From positions 62,001 to 126,000 of the forward strand of contig JADWOT020001773.1 in the NCBI GenBank assembly GCA_036345935.2: 64,000 bases of DNA, written 5' to 3'. A model generated the notes under the pieces. That model saw only the letters and a program-made list of their open reading frames with translations. It was not told the origin of the DNA and did not search any database. The first letter of the stretch is position 1; the number at the start of each line of letters is the position of its first letter. This DNA comes from Taenia hydatigena. Lineage: Eukaryota; Platyhelminthes; Cestoda; Cyclophyllidea; Taeniidae. The translations under genes were made by a program, and so were the position numbers. Positions 35,483-47,079 of this stretch are shown here, in pieces.

Positions 35483-36805
35483 GTGCATTCCAAAGAGAAT
35501 GGCAGTACCAGCGTTCAGTCCTTTGTTTAGGTCATTTCTTTTTTATTGACCGCTCAGTTCTTGGTGGACACAAATTGCAGCATTTGAAGGGTCTTTTACT
35601 TCAATCTTGAGACCGTACCTTATTTACAGCGTTGTCTCCTGTAACGCCTCCATCTCTCTGCTAGAAAGTGTTGTATCGGGTCGTCAGCACTTTAAAACAC
35701 CACTTTTGTAGTAGTAGTTTTAGTGGCACCTCAAACCTGTGCCACCACGTGATTGTCGGCATCGTCAACACTTGTTTCCTTTGTAAGTAATGCTTTTTTT
35801 TCCCGTGGGGTGAAACCATCTACAGGTCTGCTCAAGTCACCGGCAGGAGGATGGTGTTGGGTACACGGGTGGCGTGTGGACTAAACACCAGCACACCTGC
35901 GGTGGTGATTCAAATGATTTGAACTGCTACTAAATATTATCAGCTTAGCGTCAGCATTTTTTTGCAGAGAAGGCTTCTATGAGTTGGTGTAGTCGTAGCC
36001 TTCTTCTCCTTCTCCTATGCGGCAGTTCGATGATCCCCTTGTCTTGAAGGTGTGCAATCCGTCCGCGTCAGAAAGAGGTTTGCATTTTGGTCACCTATGC
36101 TCTTCACATCCAGCACCTCGTTGCTGACGTGCATTCCAAAGAGAATGGCAGTACCAGTGTTCAGTCCTTTGTTTAGGTCATTTGTTTTCCATTGGCCGCT
36201 CAATTCTTGTTGGGCACAAATTGCAGCATTTGAAAGGTCTTTTAGTTCAATTTTGGGACCGTGCCTTATTTGCAGCGTTGTCTTCTGTAATGCCTCCACC
36301 TCCCTGCTAGAAAGTGTTGATTCGGGTCATCAGAACTTTAAAACACCACTTTGGCATTAGTAGTAGTTTTAGTGGCACCTCAAAACCGTGCCACCACGTG
36401 ATTGCCTGCATTGCCAACACTTGTTTCCTTTGTGAGTGATGCTATTTCCCCGTTGGGTGAAACCATCTACAGGTCTGCCCAAGTCATTGGCAGGAGGATG
36501 GTGTTGGGAACACGGGTGGCGTGTGGACTAAACACCAGCACACCTGTGGTGGTGATTAAAAGGATATGAACTGCTACTAAACATTACCGGCTTAGCGTCA
36601 GCATTTTTTTTTTGCAGAGAAGGCTTTTATGAGTTGGTGTAGTCGTAAGCCTCCTCCTCCTTCTCCTATGCGACAGTTCGATGATCCCCTTATCTTGAAG
36701 GTGTGCAATCCGTCTTCGTCAGAAAGAGGTGGCGATAGCGGCGCCTTCGATGCTTGCATTTTGTTCTCCTATGCTCTTCGCATCCAGCACCTCGTTGCTG
36801 ATTCA
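35483..36805 (+). repeat. Two tandem copies of a ~650-bp unit
   Basis: Unit 1 is 35483-36128 and unit 2 is 36129-36805. Both start GTGCATTCCAAAGAGAATGG and end near CACCTCGTTGCTGA. Unit 2 has about 26 extra bases near 36730. The units look close to 90% identical by eye, so the duplication is much younger than the arms. ORFs differ between units by amino-acid-changing substitutions and stops, giving no sign of protein constraint. Confidence 0.8.
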
Positions 36806-38731
36806 ACCGCATGAGCTGGTGCATCGGTCGATGGATCGATAAGACCACCTGGTGTGCAGCCGCTGTATTTCTGTTATTATTTTGATAGTCGATCGATCGA
36901 TAGTGCCGCTGGACGAGTTGAGCTACAAAAAAATGCTCGGGTAAAAAAGTGAACCTAAAGACACAAACCATGGAAACGTGCCTTTGTTTATGACGAGAAT
37001 GTCATTTATTGTTCCAATCCACGGCAAGTTCTTAAGCCCTCTCCTCTTCCACTTCTTCTATTTGTCACTCTCAACTCATTATATTCCCTCTTCCTGAGTC
37101 CCTTCTCGCACCTGAGCTTTCGGGACAGCTACGGTGTTGCACACGACGGGGATGCATTCGCAGCACCTTCAAAGTGTCATTTGGGACTCCAAGTGCTTTG
37201 GCAACAATTCTCTAGCCAATTATAGGGGCCAGATTCTCCTCTCAACTTCGCTGATCACCGTCACCTCTGTCTGCAATCGGTGGTTAGTTGCTCTTTTCGC
37301 CACCACATAAAGTAGCTTTTCTATACTTACCAAAGATTGAACTCATCAATCATCCTGCTCGAAATTTGGCCTAATTGAAAGGGAAGTTGCTGTCTGAACA
37401 AGGTAGTTCTATAGTGCAACAGCCTTCATCAACCGAAACGCGTCTTGCTCTATGGAAGGTGGACCTTGTGGTGTGCTCCAGGCGGCGCAATCGGTCTACT
37501 AGTCTGTGCTGAATCTCCCCCATGGAAAGGATTGTTCATGCCACGTTTACATTTGTTATGCAAAAGGAGTCTGTTTTAGGCTAGCGTGACCAAGATCACC
37601 GTACTCGTTCATGGACCGCAAATAAGGGAATTCCTATTTAATCAGTCGAATCAAAATAAGAAAGCAAAGGACGAGAATGCAAATATAAGCATCTGAGCGT
37701 TGAACTAATTGTTTCACCTAAAGTGGCTCAGAGCAAAGACAATTCTTTACAATGCAGATCAATCCCGGAGGATGCAGATCCATCGTATTGCTACATGGAC
37801 GAATCCTATCGCATCTGCTGGAAAAAGTAACCTATCTGGTTGAAGAGGTTACTAAAATGAGATTGTAAAGCCATCAAAGTTACTATAAATCCCTCCTTTC
37901 CATCCGAGAAGAAAAACCACCGAATTTAATTGCATTTTGAAAATCAGGGAAACTTTGAACGCAGTGTTAAAAAATAAAGCTTAATTTCCATGAGAAAGTC
38001 TTCCGTGACATGCTGATCGCCTACCCTTGAGGATAGTTAGTGAAGAACTGAAATTTCACCATTCATCTAAGCCAAGAATACACGGCCAAAAGTCTACGCA
38101 ATCGCTATAGCTGCCACTGCCTCAAGGGCGCTCCAGCATGGGAAACTAGAATACTTCAGGCCATATATTTACGCCTGCTTCAAATTACAAGCGATTAATT
38201 CTTGAAATGCCACGTTGAATTCACTGATGTCACTTCACTTCATCCAGATGCAAGGGTGCATTCTTGCCATTTCCGCGCAAGTACTCGATTCATCGCATGG
38301 TCTTTTACAAACTACAAGAAATGCGGGTTGAGATTGTCAAAATGCTTTTATCCACATAGCATGGGAATCAATTAGGACTACTTATTTGTTTGTGAAACAG
38401 GATGTAAGCTTTTCTCATAGTGCGTGGCCTTGCTTCGCTTCCGTCGTCTATTTGCCTTAAAAAAGCAAATGAGTCAAAGGTTGAATTCATGCTCTCAAAC
38501 AGGAAATGCATAGAAAAAGTAACGGGCTTACGGTTTCATCGTTGCGACAGAACCATTGATTGTAAGACGTTTGATGAGGGCCACTTAACGTTCTCACTAT
38601 GAGTTCTCAACTCGGTGGTTGATGGTGGCCTATGGGTCACGTTCTACAGGTGACGAACTTCAGTCAGCCATGTGTGGACTGGTGTTGAAAGCGGCAGGAA
38701 ATTCTCTAAGGTGGTTTAACTTCTGAGTCTT
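36806..38731. other. Unassigned interval downstream of the USP-like gene
   Basis: Contains a short GATCGATCGATAG repeat near 36890. No gene supported. Further 3' exons of the USP-like gene could lie at its upper end, but I could not place a canonical GHY-containing exon. Confidence 0.35.
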
Positions 38732-39846
38732 TCAACTGAACCTAGCAGAATGATAATTGTAAAGGTGGATGCCAGGACGGGAGCAACAAAACCTCTTTAA
38801 ATAGCCATACAACCGGCACTGATTCATGTATTCTACATTTACATTCATTTGAACTGATTCGACGGCGAAACTGTGTATGACTTGTGGCATTATAAGTCCT
38901 AGGCATTGATGCTGCATTAAGCGGTGAATTTACTAGCCTGCTCAATTGGCCAATGAGAATGGGAGGTGCTCGATGGATGCGAGTGAGCCTGGTGGCCGAC
39001 TGTGGCTTCTGGCAGATGCTACACGTGCATGCTTTTCCACTACGAAGCACTTCCTCTCCTGTGCATCGTTCCACATTATCCTACAGTAAAAAGTGTTGCT
39101 AGCGGAGTTTAAAAAGTTAATTCGTTATCTGAGTAGTAACTATTTAATAATGCTCCCAACGTCTTCGATTCAGACGTAATCGCGTGACATGGAGACTGCG
39201 TTGCCAACACGGCGCTGTTCTGCAAGCAAAACAGGGCAATGTTGCATGGGTAATGTGCATGACGGGCAAGTAAGAAAGATGGATAGCACCAAACCTACCT
39301 CCATCGCTGTTTTACCAGCATAGAGCTTCCGAATGATGCTATGATTGGCAGATTTGTGAGGACGCCCCCCTTTGCCATGTCTGCATTTGCTTTTCTGTGG
39401 TTGAGCAAAGTCAAGAAAATTACAGGGATCTGTAGATCACTACACGGAAACAAAGGTTACAGATAAATAAACTCATCCATGTCGCTGTCAGCTAAATGCC
39501 TTTCAACACATAAAACTCGCCTGACACTCAGTGGATGAATTTATCGTTGGCGATGCCACTCGAAGCGTTCGCTGCATTATTCGCATCTTATAGCTTTTGA
39601 AGAGCAAAGAGGTCACGAAAAGAGTTAAAGCCTGATATGAACACAAAATTCAGCTCCATCGGCATCACAGTATTAGCGATACAAGTAATCCATGAGTTGT
39701 CCCATGGCTTTTAGAGACTGCAGAACTGCATTAATGTAGCAGTTGCTGTCATAGTTGTTGGGCGCCAAATTATGCTTAGCGACGGTCAAGTGACCACCCC
39801 TGATTAATCCGACAGCTTTGAATGTCGAGATCTTATGCGTTGGAAT
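38732..39846 (-). CDS. Ubiquitin-specific protease-like gene, divergent or decaying
   Basis: Six minus-strand exon-like pieces in USP order. A (39846-39683, after TTCTACAG): NNYDSNCYINAVLQSL, matching the USP Cys box with the catalytic Cys in NCY, ending TT|GTATCG. B (39520-39461): joins in phase and contains ADSDMDEFIYL, like the QQDA-EF box. C (39429-39299): CNFLDFAQPQ and SANHSIIRKLYAGKTAME|GTAGGT. D (39219-39115): TLGALLNSYYSDNELTF. E (39080-38934, after ACTGTAG): ACTCSICQKPQSATRLTRIH, then RAPPILIGQLSRL, matching the zinc-ribbon and P-x-x-L-x-x-x-L-x-R segment. F (38911-38732): CRLYGYLKRFCC, where the His box should follow. Exons B-C and D-E do not join cleanly in frame, Cys-to-QQDA spacing is short, and no GHY motif is visible. 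It may be a pseudogene or a catalytically altered USP. Family membership is inferred from motifs. Confidence 0.6.
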
Positions 39847-42592
39847 CTGTAGAAGGGACACCACACAAATTGCACTGTGACACTATCACTTAGGCTGAAG
39901 TTCCATTTTACAAAGGAAAGGATTGATCAAAACCATTCTAGTCTGATAAAGGCTACACAGAAATAAACAAGTTCTTAACAAGAAGGCACTGACGCAACAA
40001 CGCTAGGCGATGCGAATTAGACAAGTCAGTGCTGTATGAATTCAGAAGGAGAACTAAAAAAGGTAAGACGGACTGATTTTCTGCCCTGTCTCATTCAGCT
40101 AAATACTCATGTTACCCAACTCCTGCCGAATAAACGCATAGACCACCAGTGCCTTTCGTAATGCTGAACAACAATTATTCTAAGCACAGAAGTAGGCGTA
40201 CGCATCAGAAATGCCCCTTCGTTAGCTCAATAGCAATAGCTAGGGGCGGGTCGTTAAGCTCTCATGTACCGAGCATGCCCCGTCCCCGCAGGCGTCTTAT
40301 GCATTAAATTTAAGCCCGCCTTAATATTTTAATTTGGCCTGCCTTATCAACTCGATACAACTGCATGTCATGCAAGTTGAGGTCTTCTCTTCCTAGCAGA
40401 TACTAGGGATCAAAGCACGCATGGAAAGGCAAGCACTCTCTCTTGTCTACGCCTCCTTTCTCATGTCTTACTCCAACGCATCTTCGGAGATTATTTCCTC
40501 TGTCGCCTACTGCACTCTGTATATTTACACGCATTGCGCCCTACAAGCGACAAATTTTCTTCACATGGTATATGAGTTTTGTCAATTTTATGTGCCGTGT
40601 CCACTTCAGTTTGAAATAAGTGAGAGTGTCGAGTTACGGGAAGGAAAAAGCATTAGATGAAGTAAAGTCAATTGGTGGATGGCTAATAGAATGCTAGCGA
40701 AGTGTGGAGCTGAGATAGAATGGCCAAAGAACTAGCCATCGAATGGATGACCGAAAGAGATTTTATTGCTCCCAGGACAAAAGTGTCGTTTTGATTCAGC
40801 TGTTTTTGTGAGATATCAATTCAGGCGACTACCCAAACGACGGAAACAAAGGTAAACAATGCAACATACACGAACTTAGGCAAACAGACAAAAGCGTAGA
40901 TACATGGTGAAAATAGAGGGTGGTCTAGAGTGGAAAACCAGGCAAAGAAATTATTTGCAAAAAGAATATAAGGAGTAGATAGTGAGATGAGCAGGTAGGA
41001 ATTCGAGCAGCTGACATTTTACAAAGTAACAAGTAAGAGCAACGCGCCCACCTTTGCTCCTCAAAGGCTAAGTGGAGGAGCAGAAGTAGGAGATGGAATT
41101 GAGGCAAAGTAGTGCAGTAAAAACCAAAGCGACGGAAAGATAGAAATGGAGATTTGATGGTAATCATTGCTAAACTTTGTTAAAACATGATTTTGTCTCG
41201 TGCAGAGCGTGATTGATTCAGGTCTAGTCTAACTCGTACTATTCTGATCTAGCCATGAATCCGTGCATTATTTACTCATTTCGCGATCAAGATTGGGACT
41301 AGTGGAGAGATGAAAGGGAACCTACAAAGAGGGCACCGGCAGGTAGTGAGGTATGAAGGGAAGGTGAGAGAAGCATAAAGGGAGGCAGGGAAGCTAGATG
41401 TTCTAGTGGCACTAAAGTGGAAAAATAAAGTAAGAAGCTGAATCGCAGGAATTATTCACTCCTCTTTTCCGTATGTATTTTATGCGAGGAGCACAGACGG
41501 TATGACATTAGGTAAGACGCAATACCTGCAAGTGCATAGAGCGCAGTATGCGAAAAAGGAGACACTCACCGAAGATGCGTTGGGGTGGCACATGAGAGAA
41601 GAGGCGTAGACAAGAGATCTCCTCTCCATTCATTCCCAAGACGTCATCAGGTCTACTTCTAGTCTGCGTGCCTTGACTCCTAATGTCTGCGCGATTTATG
41701 GTGAACACCTCAACTCTCAATGAAATGAGGTGTGTAGAGTTGATTAGGCGGGCCATTTTAAATGGCAACGTATGAGTCGCCTTACTTGAGCTCGTCATAA
41801 TCCAGCCTAGGTTGTTAATCTTGCCGATTCTGACTCAGTCCAAATTAGTCAAGCTTGGACGTGCGTACCGCGCTACAGTTCTTCCGCAGTGGCACATGAA
41901 TATTTAGCAAGTTGGTGTACACCAACAGTTCTCCTGATGCTGCTGCTTATTTGGAGATTTGAGACGTGAAAAGTAAGTGCAGCACAGCAAGCGTAGTGAT
42001 TTAAGGAATTGGCAATTTACCCCAAAAGTTTGCTATTGAGTGTACAAAAGGGCTTTTCTAATGCGAGTGGCAATGGCGGTCCATTTTGCCATCGATAGGA
42101 GCAAAGTAGTAAGGATTTTAAGCATGGAGATAAGAAGCCGTGCGTATGGATCTGCGGTGCAGTGTTCTTCATTTCTTCCTTACTTTCTCCCATCCTTCTC
42201 TACACTGATTCATTCTTCCACTCATCTAGCTATGTGAGTGAGTAAAATATAGGGGAACTGGCTTAGTGAAAAACATTTAACTTTTTCGAATAACACACTA
42301 GAAGAGGCTAATCATAGTCTTTTTCCTATGTGATTTACACTGGATACCAGATGTGATAATATTGAAACGAAGTGCGCAAACAAAGTGAGGAATGAGAGCA
42401 GCACACGGATGGATCGTGAGTAAGAAGGACGAGGAAGCAGGAACATGTATGGAAAGAGCAAATTGCCCGTATGATACTATTGAGGAGATAGGAAGACAAG
42501 TTTTTAAGAAGCATGGAATATCTTCCTACTCTATCAAACAACCTATTCTTGAGACAGCACTGCCTGATATAATCTAATCGACTTTACCTTCT
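39847..42592. other. Duplicated, mostly non-coding segment
   Basis: About 40260-40660 matches 62230-62540 directly. About 41500-41800 matches 62226-62500 inverted. 40930-41170 matches 62820-63010 inverted. 42080-42250 matches about 61760-61600 inverted and 13440-13620 directly. Some translated pieces resemble each other (MTSSSKATHTLPFK and MTSLSKAPYALPFK), but no gene can be assembled. Confidence 0.45.
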
Positions 42593-42994
42593 TTGTCCCA
42601 TATGCTCAAATTCAAACGACTTTATCTTTGCCATGAGTGCACAAATCTCTCCCTATTTTCACATTTATCTTTGTTTCTGTATCCTTTTAACTCTCTGCCT
42701 TTAGAGGCAATTTGCGTTTTGATTACACCTACATTGCCAGATTTTATAACGAAAAATGTTGCATGGGCTTTTAAAGAAAGCAAGCTGCCAAATCTTGAAT
42801 CTGAGCAACTCTCGACCAAAATAGATAAAAGAAAACGCACCTCTGGAGCCGTAGTGTCCCAGTTTTCCTTGTCTCAATCGACACCCTACACATCAGCCTC
42901 ACCTGCGTTGTCCAATTTTAAAACGAGAACTGCCGTAACTTTCTTTGCCAAAACAGAATCCCTACATAACACCAGACGCGCCAAAATGAATTGA
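42593..42994 (+). CDS. Exon-like ORF with a diverged partner at 61460-61060
   Basis: Open for 133 codons. From about residue 49 it reads LPDFITKNVAWAFKESKLPN, then KIDKRKRTSGAVVSQFSLSQ and STPYTSASPALSNFK. The partner on the minus strand reads LPDFIARPAARIYKSKQPN, KTDKTKRILRPVISQLSLSR, stop, TPFTSTTHAVSDFK in the same frame. Frame conservation over ~75 codons despite heavy divergence supports a coding origin. The first ~45 residues are hydrophobic and could be non-coding. I do not recognise the protein. Confidence 0.4.
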   Translation: MSHMLKFKRLYLCHECTNLSLFSHLSLFLYPFNSLPLEAICVLITPTLPDFITKNVAWAFKESKLPNLESEQLSTKIDKRKRTSGAVVSQFSLSQSTPYTSASPALSNFKTRTAVTFFAKTESLHNTRRAKMN

Positions 42995-43905
42995 TTTGTG
43001 AACAAGAACTGCCGCGAACAACTAAAGAGGGAAGCAGAATGCTGAGTTTCAGTTCTGACCTGTTCTGGATCAAAAGAGGGAGAAGGATTTTGCTCTATAC
43101 ACTTGTTGGAGGGAGTTACAGAATAAAATGGACATATGGCTTTTAATTTGGAACATTTCTGTTCGCGATTAACCAAGTGTACATTATCAATTATCTGTGT
43201 CAAACTAGGCGCTCTCATCATCGTCTAAACCTTACTTTTTACAATTCGATGGGAGAATTGCCGCAAGTAACTACTAAACGATTTAAGTTGCTGGATTATG
43301 ATTCTGAACGATTCTGGATCTAAATTAACAGAAGATAACACAGCTCTATATGCTTGAGTTATTTTGGCTTCCTTCGCCAAAATAGTCCACTTAACTGTCG
43401 ACCAGGTCTAAATTTTTGCTACATAACTTGAGGAACATCACAGTTACCAGCGACAAAAGAAACAGCTGAGTAAGAGATTGAATAACTGTAGTCGGAAAAC
43501 CAAGAAAGCGGATCTCAGCTATGTACTTAAGCTAGCCTAGTTTAAGTATTAAAATCATTCGCATTAAATTGTGTTCATTTCTAGGCATTAAATGTCTTGC
43601 AATCGAACTGTACTTCGCTGAAACGCAAGCGACCCAACATTTGGGACCTAATCCTAATTAACGCTAGATTGGGATGAAACAATCATGCGGAAGTGTAATA
43701 TCCATTCGCCCTGGCTGTTTGTTAATGCACACTCTTGGTAGAGCCGCATGGCACCAAGTGCCACAGTTTCAGAGGAGACCTACGTTTTGGCACCACACAA
43801 GATAACGGTCGGGGCCTTATTGGAATAGCTTTAAGGCCAATGTGAAAAATACCTAGAGCAGAGAGTACTCGGGCTAATTTGGCACTTTTCATCCATGTTA
43901 TGCCT

Positions 43906-44500
43906 TATGCTTACATTGATCAAGGCTACCAGTACAAATCTGATAGCATTTTGACCTCTCCGATGGCGGTGGAACGCGGTGAGCAGCTCATTCGTAAATA
44001 AATCCTTTCCTCGCCTTGTTTGAAGGCTTCTAGCTACAACCCTAAAGCTATCAAACAACTTAAAATGACTAAGATTTTAACGCAGCTGAGAGATATGCGT
44101 GCCACAGATATTTGTATAAAGCGAATTAACTGCGCATCAACGACTAATATCTTGGATGAAAAGCAAAGCAATGCATAGTGAACAGCTGTTGTTAGTTTAT
44201 GCACGAAAAGCATGGTAAGGAATCATAAAATGGAATTTATTCTTACCTGAGTTACATGTAAAGTGACGCCAAAGGCAGAACTCTAACCCTGAGTCGCTAG
44301 GTAGAGGACTCATGATTAGCAAATTATGCTCCAGTCAGACGCGACATGTTCCAGTGAAATTCATGCCTCTCCTGCCAAAATCACGACATTTTAGTGCATC
44401 AAAGGGCCCAATTTGCCAAAGAGGTGGAAAGCAGTCACCGCTAAAGACCTCACAATGATGAGCGATTTGATTAGCTTAAAGACTTGTGTTGCCTAACAAT
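43906..44500 (-). pseudogene. Block K, copy 2
   Basis: The minus-strand reading from about 44480 gives KLIKSLII, then a frame change before SGDCFPPLW. The donor has become G|GCAAAT. The second piece (after ATTTTAG|TCATTT) reads SCLIALGL, stop, or in another frame RRGKDLFTNELLTAFHRHRR. Both pieces are homologous to 627-1 and to 59325-59870 but broken. Confidence 0.45.
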
Positions 44501-45259
44501 ATACACAATCTGCAGTTAAATTGTGTCCTCGAAATTATAAACCTCAAGTGCATTTATTTCCGGTCTTAAACGATGCATGATGTATTACATTTCCTATACA
44601 GGACCAAATGACTAAGCGCGTGTGTCCAAATTCAGTAAAATTTATTCATTGCACTTGCAGCATCAGCAAAAACGCGGCAATTCCTTACGTTGAATTGCTT
44701 TGGCATACGGAAGTGGACACAAGTGAAGTTTTGGGCGACCCATTGGCCCAAAATACCCGTAATTATATAAAAACAGTTCTAATTGAAGTCACCACTTTAG
44801 CCGTATGATAACATGTCATCTCAGTCTGTCTCAGTAATTACAATTTATTATTCAAATCAACTTAGACTTGCCAAAACCCAGCCAAAGCCATTACGCATAT
44901 TTCATGTTCTCACTCACCAATCAACACAAAAGTGGTGCGCCGAACAGTCATTCCTATTTAATCACTCAATCGTAGCAAAATGTGGCTGCTGCACTCCCAC
45001 CACAATCTGGAGCCTCTTCTGCAATACCACAGTGGACCACCTTGCCTCACACACCTCAGCCACGTCGACCAAAAAGCAAATTTATTATCACCTGCGCAAA
45101 ATCACTCAACACCCATGTTCCTTTGTTTGCGAAGAAAGACATACAAATGGGTAACATTTTTAAATTTGCTAATGATAAAAATGAACAGGAACAAACAACA
45201 CTGTGGAGATATCATCACAGCTTGGATAGGGAGATGTGGGTATCTGGAACAGTGGGGAA
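44501..45259. other. Interval between block K copy 2 and family U right copy
   Basis: 44810-44905 matches 13010-12900 inverted. The ORFs of up to 126 codons at 44813-45362 overlap one another in three frames and have no conserved partner frame, so I do not call them. Confidence 0.35.
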
Positions 45260-47079
45260 TCAAGATCCAGAGAGTTTGTGCTGTTCAACATCAAAGTGCT
45301 GCCAGAAGACAGAGATGATCATTCCGGTGTCCCGTTTCCCTCTTGACGCGTGGTTTTCGTAGACTTCACGATGGCAGCGGTGTTGCACTTATAATCCGCT
45401 TTGGGCAGCGGACCTCTCGTCACCATTCAATCCACACACCATCGACATTTGAACCTGCGAAACGGAAACAGCAAGCATGGATTTGGGAAAGTCTCGATAA
45501 ATGAGAAGGAAAAAGGTCTAAACAGAGGTGCTGGTTTTACGCCCCCATGAGCACTCATAATGCAGAGGTGTCACGCGGAGCAGGAAGAGATAGGTCCCGC
45601 TATACAAGGAATAGACATCATTTATCAAGAATGGCACGGACCAGTGTCAGTGCCTGTGTACAACGAAACCCGGTGATAAGCAAAGTTTCTTGTGAAAGGA
45701 GGCATCTACAATCTTGGATACCCGTACCAGTAGGAGGCGTCAACCTAGTCAGCAATTAGACACTTGAAAGGTGTAGACATCTACCAGCCAGTGGATATCC
45801 CGAAACCACTCAATGCCTTCAAGTGCGCCTCCTATTAAAGCATCTTCTCCTATCTTGCATCCACCCAAAAGGACATCACAATCAGGATGTGTAAAAAGCA
45901 AAAGTGATACGATACCCATGAAACTGTCCCTTGTGTACACCATGCTACACACGTGCTGCGGTCTGGCCGTCGTCAGCTTGATTGCAATTAGGATCAAACA
46001 TTTCCAAATGGTTTGCGCCAATGAGATGCAGACCACAAGCACTCGTCTTGCTACATAAAGACAAACGCTGGATTCTTGGATTGTAAAAAATACTACACAC
46101 GCTATATCTGTCGATGACCTAGGACGAAGTTGGAGGTGAGAGTGAAAATCGCAGGGAAAACTATGGGAAAAAACAGTACACATCGAAGAGTCGCCCAGGG
46201 AATAGGACAAGGAACAGCTATCACAAATAATACATATAAGATCTGCTCAAAAAAATCCTCCCTTTAAGAATGGCAAGCAATTATAGGCTCAGGGCAAAGG
46301 TAGCACAGAAAAAAAAACGAATTCACAACGGAAAGTAAGTTTGAATCGCCAGAAAATACTTAATTTCGGATGTTAAAAGCAAAAAAAGGAGATAAAAAAG
46401 AAAATTTGAACCTACTAATGAGGTAATTGCAAGCTTGGGGACGGAAAAAAGGAAGCAACGCTAAAAGTGCTTGACGAAACAAATAGCAGAAATTAAATGC
46501 CTCGTTTTTTTGCATATCCTCAGAAAGGTAAAATTACAGACGAACAAAGAAAATTCGCAGTAATCAAATGAAACAACGCAAGAAGGCGGTCTGGCAGATT
46601 CACAGCAACTTACAATTTCATAAATGAAATCAACCTACTTACTTTACACACGACAGTTTAATTTGAGACACAAAAGCCCTGTCGTTCTACCACGAGTCTG
46701 TGAATGGATTGTTGTCTACTCTTCGCAAGCGAACAAAAGGCAAGAGACTACACCTCACCAAACAATCGCCTTTTAACTACTTTTCAAAAGCATTAGGTTT
46801 TACGAGAAAACTGCGAAAATGGAGAGAATTAGCAAAAAGGTAGTACCATCCGGATAACGGGAATAACGAAGTGTTGGCTTTCAATCGACATCCTCAAAAT
46901 TACCTAAAGAAGACACTACCTAACCAAAACCTCGCAAAGCGCTAAGCATGGGCAAATAGAAAATCTATGAAAAGTGCAGAAAACAGCACAGTTGAATCGT
47001 TAATCATTCTAATGATAGTAGGACGGCTTTCCATGCTAAAAGAAATGAGTGACTTCATGCCTACCAACAAAAAACAAGA

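Noticed and set aside
36015..36360. Open frames on both strands in unit 2 of the 35.5-36.8 kb duplication
   Set aside because: Unit 1 has stops, and differences between units change residues freely in both frames; no sign of selection.
44813..45362. Three overlapping plus-strand ORFs of 112-126 codons
   Set aside because: They occupy three frames of the same DNA, and the conserved coding signal in this region is on the opposite strand.
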